Assembly (NCBI GenBank): GCA_018823135.1
Contig: JAHJJF010000063.1
Coordinates: 1 to 49,263 of the forward strand
Length of the DNA stretch: 49,263 nucleotides
Direction of reading: 5' to 3'
Source of the DNA: Pseudomonadota bacterium
Lineage (GTDB): Bacteria > Desulfobacterota > Desulfobulbia > Desulfobulbales > CALZHT01
Shown here: piece after piece, positions 27,300-35,743 of the stretch
Numbering within the stretch: position 1 is the stretch's first letter
Layout of the letters: each line of letters begins with the position of its first letter
Notes under the pieces: generated by a model
What the model was told of the DNA's origin: nothing
Databases searched by the model: none
The model's input: the letters and a program-made list of their open reading frames with translations, nothing else
Position numbers and translations under genes: made by a program

Positions 27300-28364
27300 T
27301 TATTCTTTGGACGGTTCTTCTTCGTTTATCGTAACGCTGAACTCAAGCTCATCCAGCGGGTCGTTTAATGATATCAACATGTCCCCGTCAAGGTCCGGAA
27401 GTGCATCACCGCCGGTGAGGTCGTCATCGTTGATCGAGATATCAAGCCCTGCAGCGGAAAACCCTCTGTCTCCAAGGTTCACGGCCTCTTCAGGGGAACC
27501 GAAATCAGGGGTCTCGGTGAGCAGATCGATTTTTTCATAAAGCTCGTCAAGATTGTCTGCTGAATCGTCTTCCAGTTCAAGGGGTGTTCCCATTTGTGAG
27601 TCATCCAGCGGATCTGAGAGGTCAAAGAGCAACTCTTCTTCGGAATCGTCACCGGCAGGCCCCGCCGACTCTTCAGCTTCAGCGGATTCAAACGTCAATT
27701 CTTCTTCCGGCGATTCAACTATGGCCGCAAAGGGCTCTTTCTCAAATGAAGACTCAATAATTTCATTTTCTGCGGCGGATTCCTGAGGTTCTTCGCCCGA
27801 GGTTGAAAAGTCTGGTTCGGCGGCATCAGCCTCGGGCGCGGGAGCGGGTGGTACAACTGCTGCTGCAGCGACGGACGAGAAGTTATTTCCTACCTCTTCA
27901 TCGAGGCGGGCGAGATAAGCATTCAGCAGGCTACGTATCTCATTCTGGATGCTCATCTTCATTTTTTCAAGCCGATTGAGTTCAGACTTGAGGTCTGCGA
28001 TGTCGGCATCCGCCTGGTTTTTCAGCTCGTTTGCTTCAGCCCGGGCGTTTTCAAGGAGTGATTCTACTTCCTGGCGGGAGGATTGTCTGAGTTCATCAAC
28101 ATCCAGGCGGGTTTTTGCCATAAGCTCGTCGGCGATGCGCTGGGTGGAAATGATTGCATTATGGAAGGTCTTTTCCTGGTCCTTATATTTTTTAATGGTT
28201 TGCTGGACCTCGGAAAGCTTGGTTTTAAGTTGCTGATTTTCAGTCATTAAAATCAGAAATTCCTCTGCAACTTTCTCAAGAAAAGCGTCTACTTCTTCAA
28301 TATCAAAGCCACGGAAACGGACATTAAATTGTTTGGACTGTACATCTTGTGGGGTCAGAGACAT
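27300..28364 (-). CDS. divIVA: DivIVA domain protein with long acidic C-terminal tail
   Basis: DivIVA proteins sense membrane curvature and recruit partners to poles or division sites. The N-terminus is typical: SLTPQDVQSKQFNVRFRGFD, then EEVDAFLEKVAEEF, followed by a coiled coil to about residue 155. After an Ala/Pro linker (AAAAVVPPAPAPEAD) the last 190 or so residues are strongly acidic and look disordered, and could bind partners. AAGGAG lies 7 bp before the ATG. It follows yggT by 41 bp. At 354 aa it is much longer than B. subtilis DivIVA (164 aa). Confidence 0.93.
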   Translation of the reverse strand: MSLTPQDVQSKQFNVRFRGFDIEEVDAFLEKVAEEFLILMTENQQLKTKLSEVQQTIKKYKDQEKTFHNAIISTQRIADELMAKTRLDVDELRQSSRQEVESLLENARAEANELKNQADADIADLKSELNRLEKMKMSIQNEIRSLLNAYLARLDEEVGNNFSSVAAAAVVPPAPAPEADAAEPDFSTSGEEPQESAAENEIIESSFEKEPFAAIVESPEEELTFESAEAEESAGPAGDDSEEELLFDLSDPLDDSQMGTPLELEDDSADNLDELYEKIDLLTETPDFGSPEEAVNLGDRGFSAAGLDISINDDDLTGGDALPDLDGDMLISLNDPLDELEFSVTINEEEPSKE

Positions 28365-28405
28365 AACCTGCTCCTTTTCGGAAAAAAATTAATTAAGATG
28401 CATTG

Positions 28406-28696
28406 CTATCCAGCGATCTGATGAAGAGTTGGAACGAGAAACTCCCGAAGAAAATAAATTACCAAAATGAGGATCATCGGGGTAAAGTCTATGCCGCCGC
28501 CGATAAGGGGGACAACTTTTCTGATTCTTTTAAGCACGGGTTCCGTTGCTTCATATAAAAAATGAACAATGGGATTGTGTGGGTCGGCGTTTACCCAGGA
28601 TATAATGGCGCGGCCGATAATTATCCACATATATGCCCCAAGAACTATATCAATCAGGGTGGCAACGGCATTAATGAAATTAGTGATCACAAACAT
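28406..28696 (-). CDS. YggT family membrane protein
   Basis: This is a 96-residue inner-membrane protein with two hydrophobic stretches (about 8-32 and 68-88) and the family segment IGRAIISWVNADPHNPIVHFL. The second half contains TEPVLKRIRKVVP and GGIDFTPMILILVI, the hallmark of YggT/CcmB-like small proteins linked to envelope or division functions. It precedes divIVA. The 213 bp upstream of it hold no recognisable gene; an antisense-looking small frame there has no family likeness. Confidence 0.93.
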   Translation of the reverse strand: MFVITNFINAVATLIDIVLGAYMWIIIGRAIISWVNADPHNPIVHFLYEATEPVLKRIRKVVPLIGGGIDFTPMILILVIYFLREFLVPTLHQIAG

Positions 28697-28909
28697 TTAA
28701 GGGCGCCTCGTAAAAGATGATATCGTATTGTTCCTGTTTGTCAGGATACGGTGTTTTTATACAATAAAGACAGCCGGATTGATTGATTACTACACAGAAT
28801 ACTTACAGATTTTAAACAATAAAGCAAGAGCAGCAGGGTTTTTGATTTATTAATTTTTTTTAATGCGTTTATTAACTGTCCTGAAGCATTCAGGTTGGGA
28901 CAACAATTT

Positions 28910-29671
28910 TTATACCGCGAGTATTCTGTCGGCAATGGCGGTAATTGATTTTGCCGCACGGCTTTCCGGCGCTGAAATCAGCAGCGGGTTTCTTGCTCGA
29001 ATCGCCTTCACCGCGTGGGAGTCGAGAGGGATGCTGCCGAGCAGCACCGGGTTTATTTTAAGGAAATTGTTCAGCACCCGGCTCATGCCGGAAAAAACCT
29101 CATTGCCTTCTTTTTGTGATTTCACACTGTTAATCACCAGTAGGAAGCGGTTTTTGTTGTGCCGGGAGGCGAGAATTTTCATCAGGGCATAGGCATCGGT
29201 CATCGAGGTCGGGTCCGGTGAGAGGATGATGATATTGCCCTGGGCCCATTGATTAAACCATAAAACCGATTCGCCGATGCCCGCTGCAGCATCCAGCAGC
29301 ACATAATCAAAGGAGGCGGCAAGTTCCTTGAGGGTGTCGATGAGAAAGGTTTGCTCCTGCGGAGAAAGGCTTGCCATTTCAGGGACTCCGGAGCTTGCCG
29401 GCAGAACATGGAAGCCATGTGCAGTCTTGACCAGAAGCGCTGAAGGGTCGCGGCCCTGTTCAATGGTTTCCTGCAGGGTGTGCTGGATGTTGAGCCCCAG
29501 AACAATATCGACATTGGCAAGACCGAGATCGCCGTCAATGAGCAGGACGTTTTTGTTTTTTTTGGCAAGGGCAATAGCCAGATTAACTGCAAAAGTGGTT
29601 TTCCCAACACCGCCTTTGCCGCTGCTGATACAGATGATCCGAGTATTATTTGTCGGAGATTTTTCTTTCAT
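28910..29671 (-). CDS. MinD/FlhG-type P-loop ATPase
   Basis: This protein belongs to the ParA/MinD ATPases that position cell structures. The deviant Walker A SSGKGGVGKTT is at about residues 16-26, followed by NLAIALAKKNKNVLLIDGDLGLANVDIVLG, shortened here to the key DGDLGLANVD motif, and later the Walker B-like YVLLDAAAGI. The 253-aa length and the QTFLIDTL region resemble FlhG/YlxH more than MinD; a clear C-terminal membrane helix is not obvious. No flagellar or min genes are nearby. Its ATG overlaps the stop of the GGDEF-like gene by 4 bp, so the two are made together. Confidence 0.9.
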   Translation of the reverse strand: MKEKSPTNNTRIICISSGKGGVGKTTFAVNLAIALAKKNKNVLLIDGDLGLANVDIVLGLNIQHTLQETIEQGRDPSALLVKTAHGFHVLPASSGVPEMASLSPQEQTFLIDTLKELAASFDYVLLDAAAGIGESVLWFNQWAQGNIIILSPDPTSMTDAYALMKILASRHNKNRFLLVINSVKSQKEGNEVFSGMSRVLNNFLKINPVLLGSIPLDSHAVKAIRARNPLLISAPESRAAKSITAIADRILAV

Positions 29672-30381
29672 GATCCTCCGATACCGTTGATAAGTTCAAA
29701 AAGGTGCGCCCTTTCTTCAACCGTAACCTGGCAGGAATGCTCTTTGCGGATTCCCGATACATGGCAGATTGCTGATTGTTTTTTGCGTTTCGCAGCAACA
29801 AGCTCTTTTTCTGCTGCGGCAAGGATTTCTTCGGGCAGCATATGGTCATCAGCATACGCGATGGCCATACCGATCCAGATTGTTACGGGCGGGGAAAGCG
29901 CCAGGAATTCCTGTTGAATTGCCTCGGCCCTTTTTACACTTCTGCCCAGGCTGGTACCGGGCATGATAACCGTCCAGGCGGATTCCGAAGAGGAGGTGAT
30001 GATATCGGTTTCCTGAAGATGTTTTTCAATGGTTTCGGCGGATTGGTCGTCTGGATTCTTGAGATCAATAACAAGCAACGAACACGGGAGCCGCGTCTGC
30101 TGAATCCGGTCAAGCTCGATTGCCAGGGAATGCATGAGAGAATGGCTGGGGGCTGGCAGGATCTGTTCAGGGGGAATCCTGGTTGAGTCCGCCAGGCGAC
30201 TGGTGAGTTCTGATATTTTTCTGACAAGATCCCTGGGGTCGCAATCGTTCTTGACCACGAGAATTCCTGCCGCCGTGTCGTTTTTCCCATCGGGAATTGT
30301 CATGGTCCTGACCGGATAGCTGCGCGTTTGTTTCTCAATGTCCCTGCACAGGGCCGCTATGCTGTGGTTTTTTCTTTGCAT
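29668..30381 (-). CDS. Degenerate GGDEF-like protein
   Basis: This 237-residue protein has a C-terminal half shaped like a diguanylate cyclase domain: CSLLVIDLKN (about 101-110), DIITSSSESAWTVIMPGTS at the active-site hairpin, then TIWIGMAIAYADD and EEILAAAEKELVAAKRK. Where active enzymes have GG(D/E)EF, this one reads SSSES, so cyclase activity is unlikely. The N-terminal part has no clear family. It lies 2 bp after metG and overlaps the MinD-like gene by 4 bp, suggesting it is a partner or regulator of that ATPase. The GGDEF assignment rests on pattern, not a database search. Confidence 0.65.
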   Translation of the reverse strand: MQRKNHSIAALCRDIEKQTRSYPVRTMTIPDGKNDTAAGILVVKNDCDPRDLVRKISELTSRLADSTRIPPEQILPAPSHSLMHSLAIELDRIQQTRLPCSLLVIDLKNPDDQSAETIEKHLQETDIITSSSESAWTVIMPGTSLGRSVKRAEAIQQEFLALSPPVTIWIGMAIAYADDHMLPEEILAAAEKELVAAKRKKQSAICHVSGIRKEHSCQVTVEERAHLFELINGIGGS

Positions 30382-30383
30382 GA

Positions 30384-32300
30384 TCAGGAAAGACGGGTTC
30401 CGGTGGTTACTGGATCCGAGACCGAGGCCAACACCAGACGATCTCCATCCTTTGCGGCAAGCACCATGCCGTGTGACTCCACACCCATGAGCTTGGCCGG
30501 TTTGAGATTGGCAACCAGGATAATCTGGCGGCCGATGAGTTCTTCGGGTTGATAATGCTCGGCAATACCTGCCACCACGGTTCTTTCCTCCGGGGCCTTT
30601 ATCGTGAGTTTCAGCAGTCGGTCAGATTTTTTTACTTTTTCAGCAGCGATTATTTCACCGATTCGCAGATCGATTTTTTTAAAGTCTTCAAAGGAGATGA
30701 GATTGTCCATAGGAATGTCTGCCGGAGCATCCTTTTGATTTTCTGGGGTTTTGGCCTGCTGTGTTTTTTTAGTTTTTTCTTTGGTATCGATCCGCGGGAA
30801 AAGGGCCTCGACATCCTGAAGTACCGTGCCCGGTTTCAAAAGACCCCAGCCGCAATGATCTTTGAGGTTCTGTTCGGATTCCAGGGAAAGGGTTCTGGCC
30901 ATTTTTTCAGCGGTCTGCGGCATCACCGGCCGGATCACCAGGGTAATGAGACGCAGGGTTTCAAGAAGGGTATAGAGGACCGTATCCAGTTGTTGCTTAT
31001 TCTGCGGATCTTTTGCCAGCTCCCATGGAGCATTGGTAACAATAAATTTGTTGGCGCGGGAAATTATCTCCCAGACGCACATCAGCGCCTTATGAAAAGC
31101 AAAATCGGCCATATGTTTTTGATAATCCGCAAGCATCTGTATCGCCGCATCAGCAATTTCTTTGTCCGTCGCTGATGGCTCTCCCGGAGCCGGCACCAGA
31201 TTATCCGCAAATTTCTTCACCATGCTTAAGCTTCGGCTGAAGAGATTTCCAAGATCGTTGGCAAGATCAGAGTTCAGTCTTGCCAGAACTGCATCCACGG
31301 AAAAGGACGAATCAAGCCCGAAAGACATCTCCCGCAGGAGAAAATAGCGCACCGCATCCGCGCCGAATTCTTCAACCAGGTCGGCGGGTCGCACAACATT
31401 ACCGATGCTTTTTGACATTTTGGTGTCATTGATATTCCAGTAACCGTGTACATGGAGCCGTTTGTATGGCGCAAGCCCAAGAGACCTGAGTATCGTCGGC
31501 CAGTAAATCGCATGGGGTTTCAGGATGTCTTTGGCAATGATATGTTCGGACACCTTCCACATTTTTTCAAAATCCGCACCATCCGGGTAGCCGATGCCGG
31601 TGAGGTAATTTATCAGCGCATCAAACCAGACATAGGTGACGAAGCGGTCGTCGAACGGCAAAGGAATCCCCCAGGTAAGGCGGCTGGTGGGCCGTGAAAT
31701 GCAGAGATCTTCAAGGGGGTCGCTTAAAAAGGAAAGCACCTCGTTGCGGTAGCGTTCAGGGGTGATGAATTCAGGATTGCTCTTGATATGGTTGACCAGC
31801 CAGTCCTGGTATTTACCCATTTTAAAGAAATAGTTCTGTTCGGTGATCGCCTCGGGCGCAGTCAGGTGGTCGGGGCAATTGCCGTCAACAAGTTCCTTTT
31901 CGGTGAGGAAGCGCTCGCATCCCTGGCAGTAGAGTCCGGAATACTCGCTGAAATAAATGTCACCCTGGTCATACACTTTCTGCAGGATGTCCTGGACTGT
32001 TTTTATATGTATCTCATCGGTGGTGCGGATGAAATTGTCAGGCTTGATCTGCAGTGGCGGCCAGGCTTGCTTGAACATCGCGCTTATCCGGTCCGAATAT
32101 TCCTTGGGCGAAACCCCGGCGGCGGAAGCGGCTTTTTCAACCTTGTCGCCGTGTTCGTCGGTGCCGGTCTGAAAACGGACATCCTCGCCGAGAAGGCGTC
32201 TGAACCTGCTGACTGCGTCGGCAATTACCGTGGTATAGGCGTGGCCGAGATGGGGCTGGGCATTCACATAAAAAATCGGTGTTGTTATATAAAGGCTCAT
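30384..32300 (-). CDS. metG: Methionyl-tRNA synthetase
   Basis: This enzyme charges tRNA-Met. The HIGH-type motif PHLGHAYTT is at residues 16-24. The zinc knuckle has C-x2-C and C-x2-H ligands (CQGC and CPDH, about 127-147). KMSKS (TKMSKSIGN) is near residue 295. The C-terminal dimerising tRNA-binding domain follows a Lys/Gln-rich linker (FEDFKKIDLRIGEIIAAEKV, about 540-560). 638 aa, complete. It lies between ricT and the GGDEF-like gene. Confidence 0.98.
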   Translation of the reverse strand: MSLYITTPIFYVNAQPHLGHAYTTVIADAVSRFRRLLGEDVRFQTGTDEHGDKVEKAASAAGVSPKEYSDRISAMFKQAWPPLQIKPDNFIRTTDEIHIKTVQDILQKVYDQGDIYFSEYSGLYCQGCERFLTEKELVDGNCPDHLTAPEAITEQNYFFKMGKYQDWLVNHIKSNPEFITPERYRNEVLSFLSDPLEDLCISRPTSRLTWGIPLPFDDRFVTYVWFDALINYLTGIGYPDGADFEKMWKVSEHIIAKDILKPHAIYWPTILRSLGLAPYKRLHVHGYWNINDTKMSKSIGNVVRPADLVEEFGADAVRYFLLREMSFGLDSSFSVDAVLARLNSDLANDLGNLFSRSLSMVKKFADNLVPAPGEPSATDKEIADAAIQMLADYQKHMADFAFHKALMCVWEIISRANKFIVTNAPWELAKDPQNKQQLDTVLYTLLETLRLITLVIRPVMPQTAEKMARTLSLESEQNLKDHCGWGLLKPGTVLQDVEALFPRIDTKEKTKKTQQAKTPENQKDAPADIPMDNLISFEDFKKIDLRIGEIIAAEKVKKSDRLLKLTIKAPEERTVVAGIAEHYQPEELIGRQIILVANLKPAKLMGVESHGMVLAAKDGDRLVLASVSDPVTTGTRLS

Positions 32301-32342
32301 TATTGGTTCCGGGTTAGGAGAAGTTTTTTTGTATCATAAAAC

Positions 32343-32369
32343 GTATCAGCCCGTTGACAATCGGGATAC
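32343..32369 (-). terminator. Possible hairpin between ricT and metG
   Basis: On the minus strand GTATCCCG (32369-32362) can pair with CGGGctGATAC (32353-32343) across an 8-nt loop with a 2-nt bulge, followed by GTTTTAT. It could be a partial terminator or attenuator in the 166-bp gap before metG. The pairing is short and the T run weak. Confidence 0.35.
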
Positions 32370-32466
32370 TTTTTAAAGGTGTCACAGTGTTTTTGTTTTC
32401 TGCGAATGGCTCACATCTCAGGCATTGAACAGACAGGTGCGGGTGTCCCTGGGATATCCGGATGAT

Positions 32467-33414
32467 TCAGTCGTCCTCGTTTGTATCCCCTGAAGATCCG
32501 GACTTTTTACCGTGTTTCTTGCCGGGCCTGTTTTGTTCCTGCGGCGGTTTTTCTCCCCACTGGTCTCGGTCGAGGAGGACATGTTTTCCCGGGTCCTCCT
32601 GACTTATAACGGTTATGGTTTCCCTGAGGGCATTGTTGTGAATCACCTTATACTGCTTTCCGTCAACGGAGATTATTTTGCCCGGTTTCGGCATGTTTTT
32701 TTTGGCAATTTTATAGGCATTGTACTCGTAGGTCAGGCAGCAGAGGAGGCGGTTGCAGATGCCGGAAATTTTTGCGGGGTTTAAGGGCAGGTCCTGCTCT
32801 TTGGCCATTTTTATGGATACCGGCGCAAAATTGGTGATGAATGAACTGCAGCAGAGTTCCCTGCCGCAACAACCAAGGCCGCCGATGAGTTTGGTTTCGT
32901 GGCGGACCCCGACCTGTCTGATTTCAACCCGGGTTCGGAATTCCTGAACAAGATCTTTAACAAGCTCCCGGAAATCGATGCGGTTTTCAGCGGTAAAATA
33001 AAAAATGATTTTACTGCCGTTGAAAAAGCGCTCAACCTTGATCAGTTTCATGGCCAGAGTATGTGTCTCAATATATCGTTTACAGAGGCCAAACCCCTCG
33101 ATTTCACGTTCGATAAGCCGGTTGTATTTGTCGATTTCATCCCTCGAAGCTCTCCGGACGATGGTAAAGGACGCTTTGGGACATGTTCCCGAGGATTCAG
33201 CATAGGTTGCGCCGGCCTCAAGAACCATTGCAGGTTCAAGACCATGATCGGTTTGCGCAAGAATTACATCATTAACGGCTAGATTAATGATTTTTGAGGT
33301 GGCCGAGTGGACCTGTTCTGCTTCGCGGAATTGTATTTTGTAGCACCGGATCTCCTGGGTTGCAGAAGTTTCGGGGTCGGTCGGGGTTGTTATTTCTTCC
33401 TGTTGTATGGTCAT
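32467..33414 (-). CDS. ricT: RicT/PSP1 family (YaaT) protein
   Basis: In B. subtilis RicT is part of the RicA-RicF-RicT iron-sulfur complex that helps RNase Y mature certain transcripts. The PSP1 core is clear: IIFYFTAENRIDFRELVKDL (about 130-150) and RTRVEIRQVGVRHE. The conserved cysteines are present in LGCCGRELCCSSF and GICNRLLCC (about 180-226), the likely cluster ligands. A Lys/Gly/Ser-rich tail ends the protein. 315 aa. Partners RicA and RicF were not seen in the window. YhaM, a second RNA-processing gene, lies two genes upstream. Confidence 0.93.
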   Translation of the reverse strand: MTIQQEEITTPTDPETSATQEIRCYKIQFREAEQVHSATSKIINLAVNDVILAQTDHGLEPAMVLEAGATYAESSGTCPKASFTIVRRASRDEIDKYNRLIEREIEGFGLCKRYIETHTLAMKLIKVERFFNGSKIIFYFTAENRIDFRELVKDLVQEFRTRVEIRQVGVRHETKLIGGLGCCGRELCCSSFITNFAPVSIKMAKEQDLPLNPAKISGICNRLLCCLTYEYNAYKIAKKNMPKPGKIISVDGKQYKVIHNNALRETITVISQEDPGKHVLLDRDQWGEKPPQEQNRPGKKHGKKSGSSGDTNEDD

Positions 33415-33520
33415 TTGATTTCTTATATAAAATTTTTGAGGGAACTGTTTTTTATCCGTAAAAATAAAAAATTTTCGGATAAAAATTAACTATAAAGCCA
33501 GGCAAACAGTTACCATACCA

Positions 33521-34519
33521 TTAAAGAAGCGCAAAGAAAAGCACCTCGCATACCATTGCGCGATTACAGTTTCTGAGAAGTTGTTTTTTTGCCTTTTCAA
33601 TGAGCTCAATTCTGTCAAAAAGCTCAGAGACATTCCAGCGCAACCGAGCTGTTGACAGCTCATTTTCGTGGTCCGGGAAAGCTTTTTGGGCAGTTCTTTC
33701 CGACGTTTTATCAAGAATGAGATCCCGGAGCCATAAAGTCAAAAGATTCAACAGGTCTTCAAGGTTGTCTTTGAGTTTTGCCGATTTTTCCGACAGATCG
33801 AAGACCTTTACCACCGCTTCGGGCTGATCAGGGGACAATGCCAGGAGTGAAGAAATGATTTCCTGTCTCAGGGGCAGAAGGTTTTTATCATTGAGCAGCC
33901 GTGCCTGGCCGATGCGCCCGGCCGATGCAACCGCCAGAGTCCGGGCGGTGGGTGGATCGATATCTTCACTTATCAGCAATCCGGCAACAGCATCATAGGA
34001 AAGCGGATAAAAAGGTATGGTCTGACACCGCGAGATAATGGTGGGCAGAACGGTAGCTGAATCGTCTGCAGTGAGAATCAGCAAGGTATTTTCAGGTGGT
34101 TCTTCCAGTATCTTGAGCAGACTGTTTGCAGCTTCCCTGCGCATGGTATGGACATCTTCCAGAACAACCACCCGGTAATCGGCTTCAAAGGGCGGGAAAG
34201 TCAACATGTGTTTGAGGTCGCGGACCTGTTTGATCTTTATTGCAGCGCCATCCGGGGCGATAACATGAAAATCAGGATGGCTTGCCGCAGTGAACTTGAC
34301 ACATGAGGAGCAGGTACCGCAGGATTCTCCGGCCTGGTGGTTTGCACAGTTGATGAGGGTTGCAAAAATAGCTGCAGCGGTTTTTTTGCCGACACCCGCC
34401 GGTCCCCGAAACAGGAAGGCATGACTCATCCTGCCGCGCATGAAAGACTTAATAAGCAGGTCTTTCGCTTTTTGCTGGCCAATAAGAGAGCTGAATTGAA
34501 GATGGGTGCGCTGCTTCAT
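33521..34519 (-). CDS. holB: DNA polymerase III delta-prime subunit
   Basis: This clamp-loader subunit is part of the replicative polymerase. The start is placed at ATG 34519 (MKQRTHLQFSSLIGQ) because the family begins near FSSLIGQ and the longer frame to 34627 would overlap yhaM by 77 bp; no strong ribosome-binding site is seen. The P-loop is FRGPAGVGKKT (about 38-48). Four cysteines of the zinc module are in CANHQAGESCGTCSSC (about 58-73). The sensor-like motif VVLEDVHTMRREAANSLLK and the SRC-type motif (IISRCQT) follow. 332 aa from this start. Confidence 0.93.
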   Translation of the reverse strand: MKQRTHLQFSSLIGQQKAKDLLIKSFMRGRMSHAFLFRGPAGVGKKTAAAIFATLINCANHQAGESCGTCSSCVKFTAASHPDFHVIAPDGAAIKIKQVRDLKHMLTFPPFEADYRVVVLEDVHTMRREAANSLLKILEEPPENTLLILTADDSATVLPTIISRCQTIPFYPLSYDAVAGLLISEDIDPPTARTLAVASAGRIGQARLLNDKNLLPLRQEIISSLLALSPDQPEAVVKVFDLSEKSAKLKDNLEDLLNLLTLWLRDLILDKTSERTAQKAFPDHENELSTARLRWNVSELFDRIELIEKAKKQLLRNCNRAMVCEVLFFALL

Positions 34520-34550
34520 ACTTATAAATTGATAATCCTGCAGGTATGGA

Positions 34551-35618
34551 TCAAGACCCGAAAAGAGATCGTTGGCGAACTTCAATTTCAGCCGCAGTTT
34601 CTTTGCTGGTCTCGGTGGGTTTTTCAACAGTTTGCAACAGATCGTCCGCTTTTTGCTCGGATCCGCTCAGAAAGAGAAAGCGCTCCAGGTGGCGCTGGTA
34701 ATCGGTCCATTGCCGGCCGGGCTCGGTGAACTGCTCGCCAAGTTTTTCCATGGTATTCATTTTGGCGTCCAGATCATCAATGAAATGAAGCATGAAGGCC
34801 TCCATGGTCATCGGCACTGTGGGTGAGCCGAATTGGTGCTGGCCGTGATGACTCAAAATCAGATGGCTCAGCTGGGTGGCAAGCGCCTCCGGGAAATCAG
34901 CAATTGTGCGTATCCGTTCATTGAGCATTTCAATGCCAAGGACCATATGGCCGACCAGTCGCCCGGAATCCGTATATTGAAAGGGATAATTTGCATAGGA
35001 ATATTCTTTGATCTTGCCGATATCATGGAAAATTGCCCCGGCGATCAATAACGATCTGTCGAGAATGGCGTAATGGCCGGCAAGACTGTCCGCAAGTCGT
35101 GCAACGGCAAGGGTGTGTTCCAGCAGACCGCCGTAATAGGCGTGGTGCATCATTTTGGCTGCCGGGGCTTTTTTGAATTGTTCGATGAAATCCCCGGAAT
35201 TAAGAAAGGCGAGCAACAGCTTGCGAAGATGAATATCGGTGACGCTTTCGGCAAGAAAGATCAACTCCCGGCACATTACCTCCGGGTCGTTTGCCGTTGA
35301 AGGGAGAAACAGAGACAGATCAATGTCCGTGGTATCAAAAGCCTCAATGCTGTTGATTTTCAATTGCAGCGAATTTCTGAAAACCTGGCCCTGGCCGGAA
35401 AGAAAGACGATTGATCCGGGTTGACATCGGGATTCCCAGTAATCGGCTTTGTCCCAGATCCGCCCGGCAATTTCCCCGGTACGGTCCGAAACCGTAAGCA
35501 TGAGATAGAGGCTGCCGGTTTTGGTTTCCGCCCGGCTCATCTCTTTGACCATGAAAAGGCCTTCAACGGCCTGATTGTCTTTGATTTCCTTTACGAATAG
35601 TCCTTTTTCAGGAGGCAT
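34551..35618 (-). CDS. yhaM: 3'-5' exoribonuclease YhaM family (OB-fold plus HD domain)
   Basis: YhaM/CBF1 proteins trim RNA and some DNA from 3' ends. The N-terminal 110 or so residues form an OB-fold (GLFMVKEMSRAETKTGSLYL). The HD domain holds HAYYGGLLEHTLAVA (about 160-174), HDIGKIKEYSY (about 199) and LILSHHGQHQFGS (about 256), with a metal Asp in FIDDLDAK (about 281). The acidic, Thr-rich tail is not conserved. 355 aa. It begins the run holB-ricT-metG, with 31 bp to holB. Confidence 0.95.
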   Translation of the reverse strand: MPPEKGLFVKEIKDNQAVEGLFMVKEMSRAETKTGSLYLMLTVSDRTGEIAGRIWDKADYWESRCQPGSIVFLSGQGQVFRNSLQLKINSIEAFDTTDIDLSLFLPSTANDPEVMCRELIFLAESVTDIHLRKLLLAFLNSGDFIEQFKKAPAAKMMHHAYYGGLLEHTLAVARLADSLAGHYAILDRSLLIAGAIFHDIGKIKEYSYANYPFQYTDSGRLVGHMVLGIEMLNERIRTIADFPEALATQLSHLILSHHGQHQFGSPTVPMTMEAFMLHFIDDLDAKMNTMEKLGEQFTEPGRQWTDYQRHLERFLFLSGSEQKADDLLQTVEKPTETSKETAAEIEVRQRSLFGS

Positions 35619-35743
35619 TATTTTGTCGTTTTCCTAAATTAATTGGCTTGCAGTTTCCATTTGGTGGGCCTCGCTGCCCAATTCATAATCAAAGGGAGCT
35701 TCGGTTATTTCTTTCCGATCCCGATATTGCATAAAAATTCGGG

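Noticed and set aside
28741-28959. 72-codon minus-strand frame upstream of yggT
   Set aside because: It overlaps the end of the MinD-like gene, has no ribosome-binding site and no family likeness; treated as chance.
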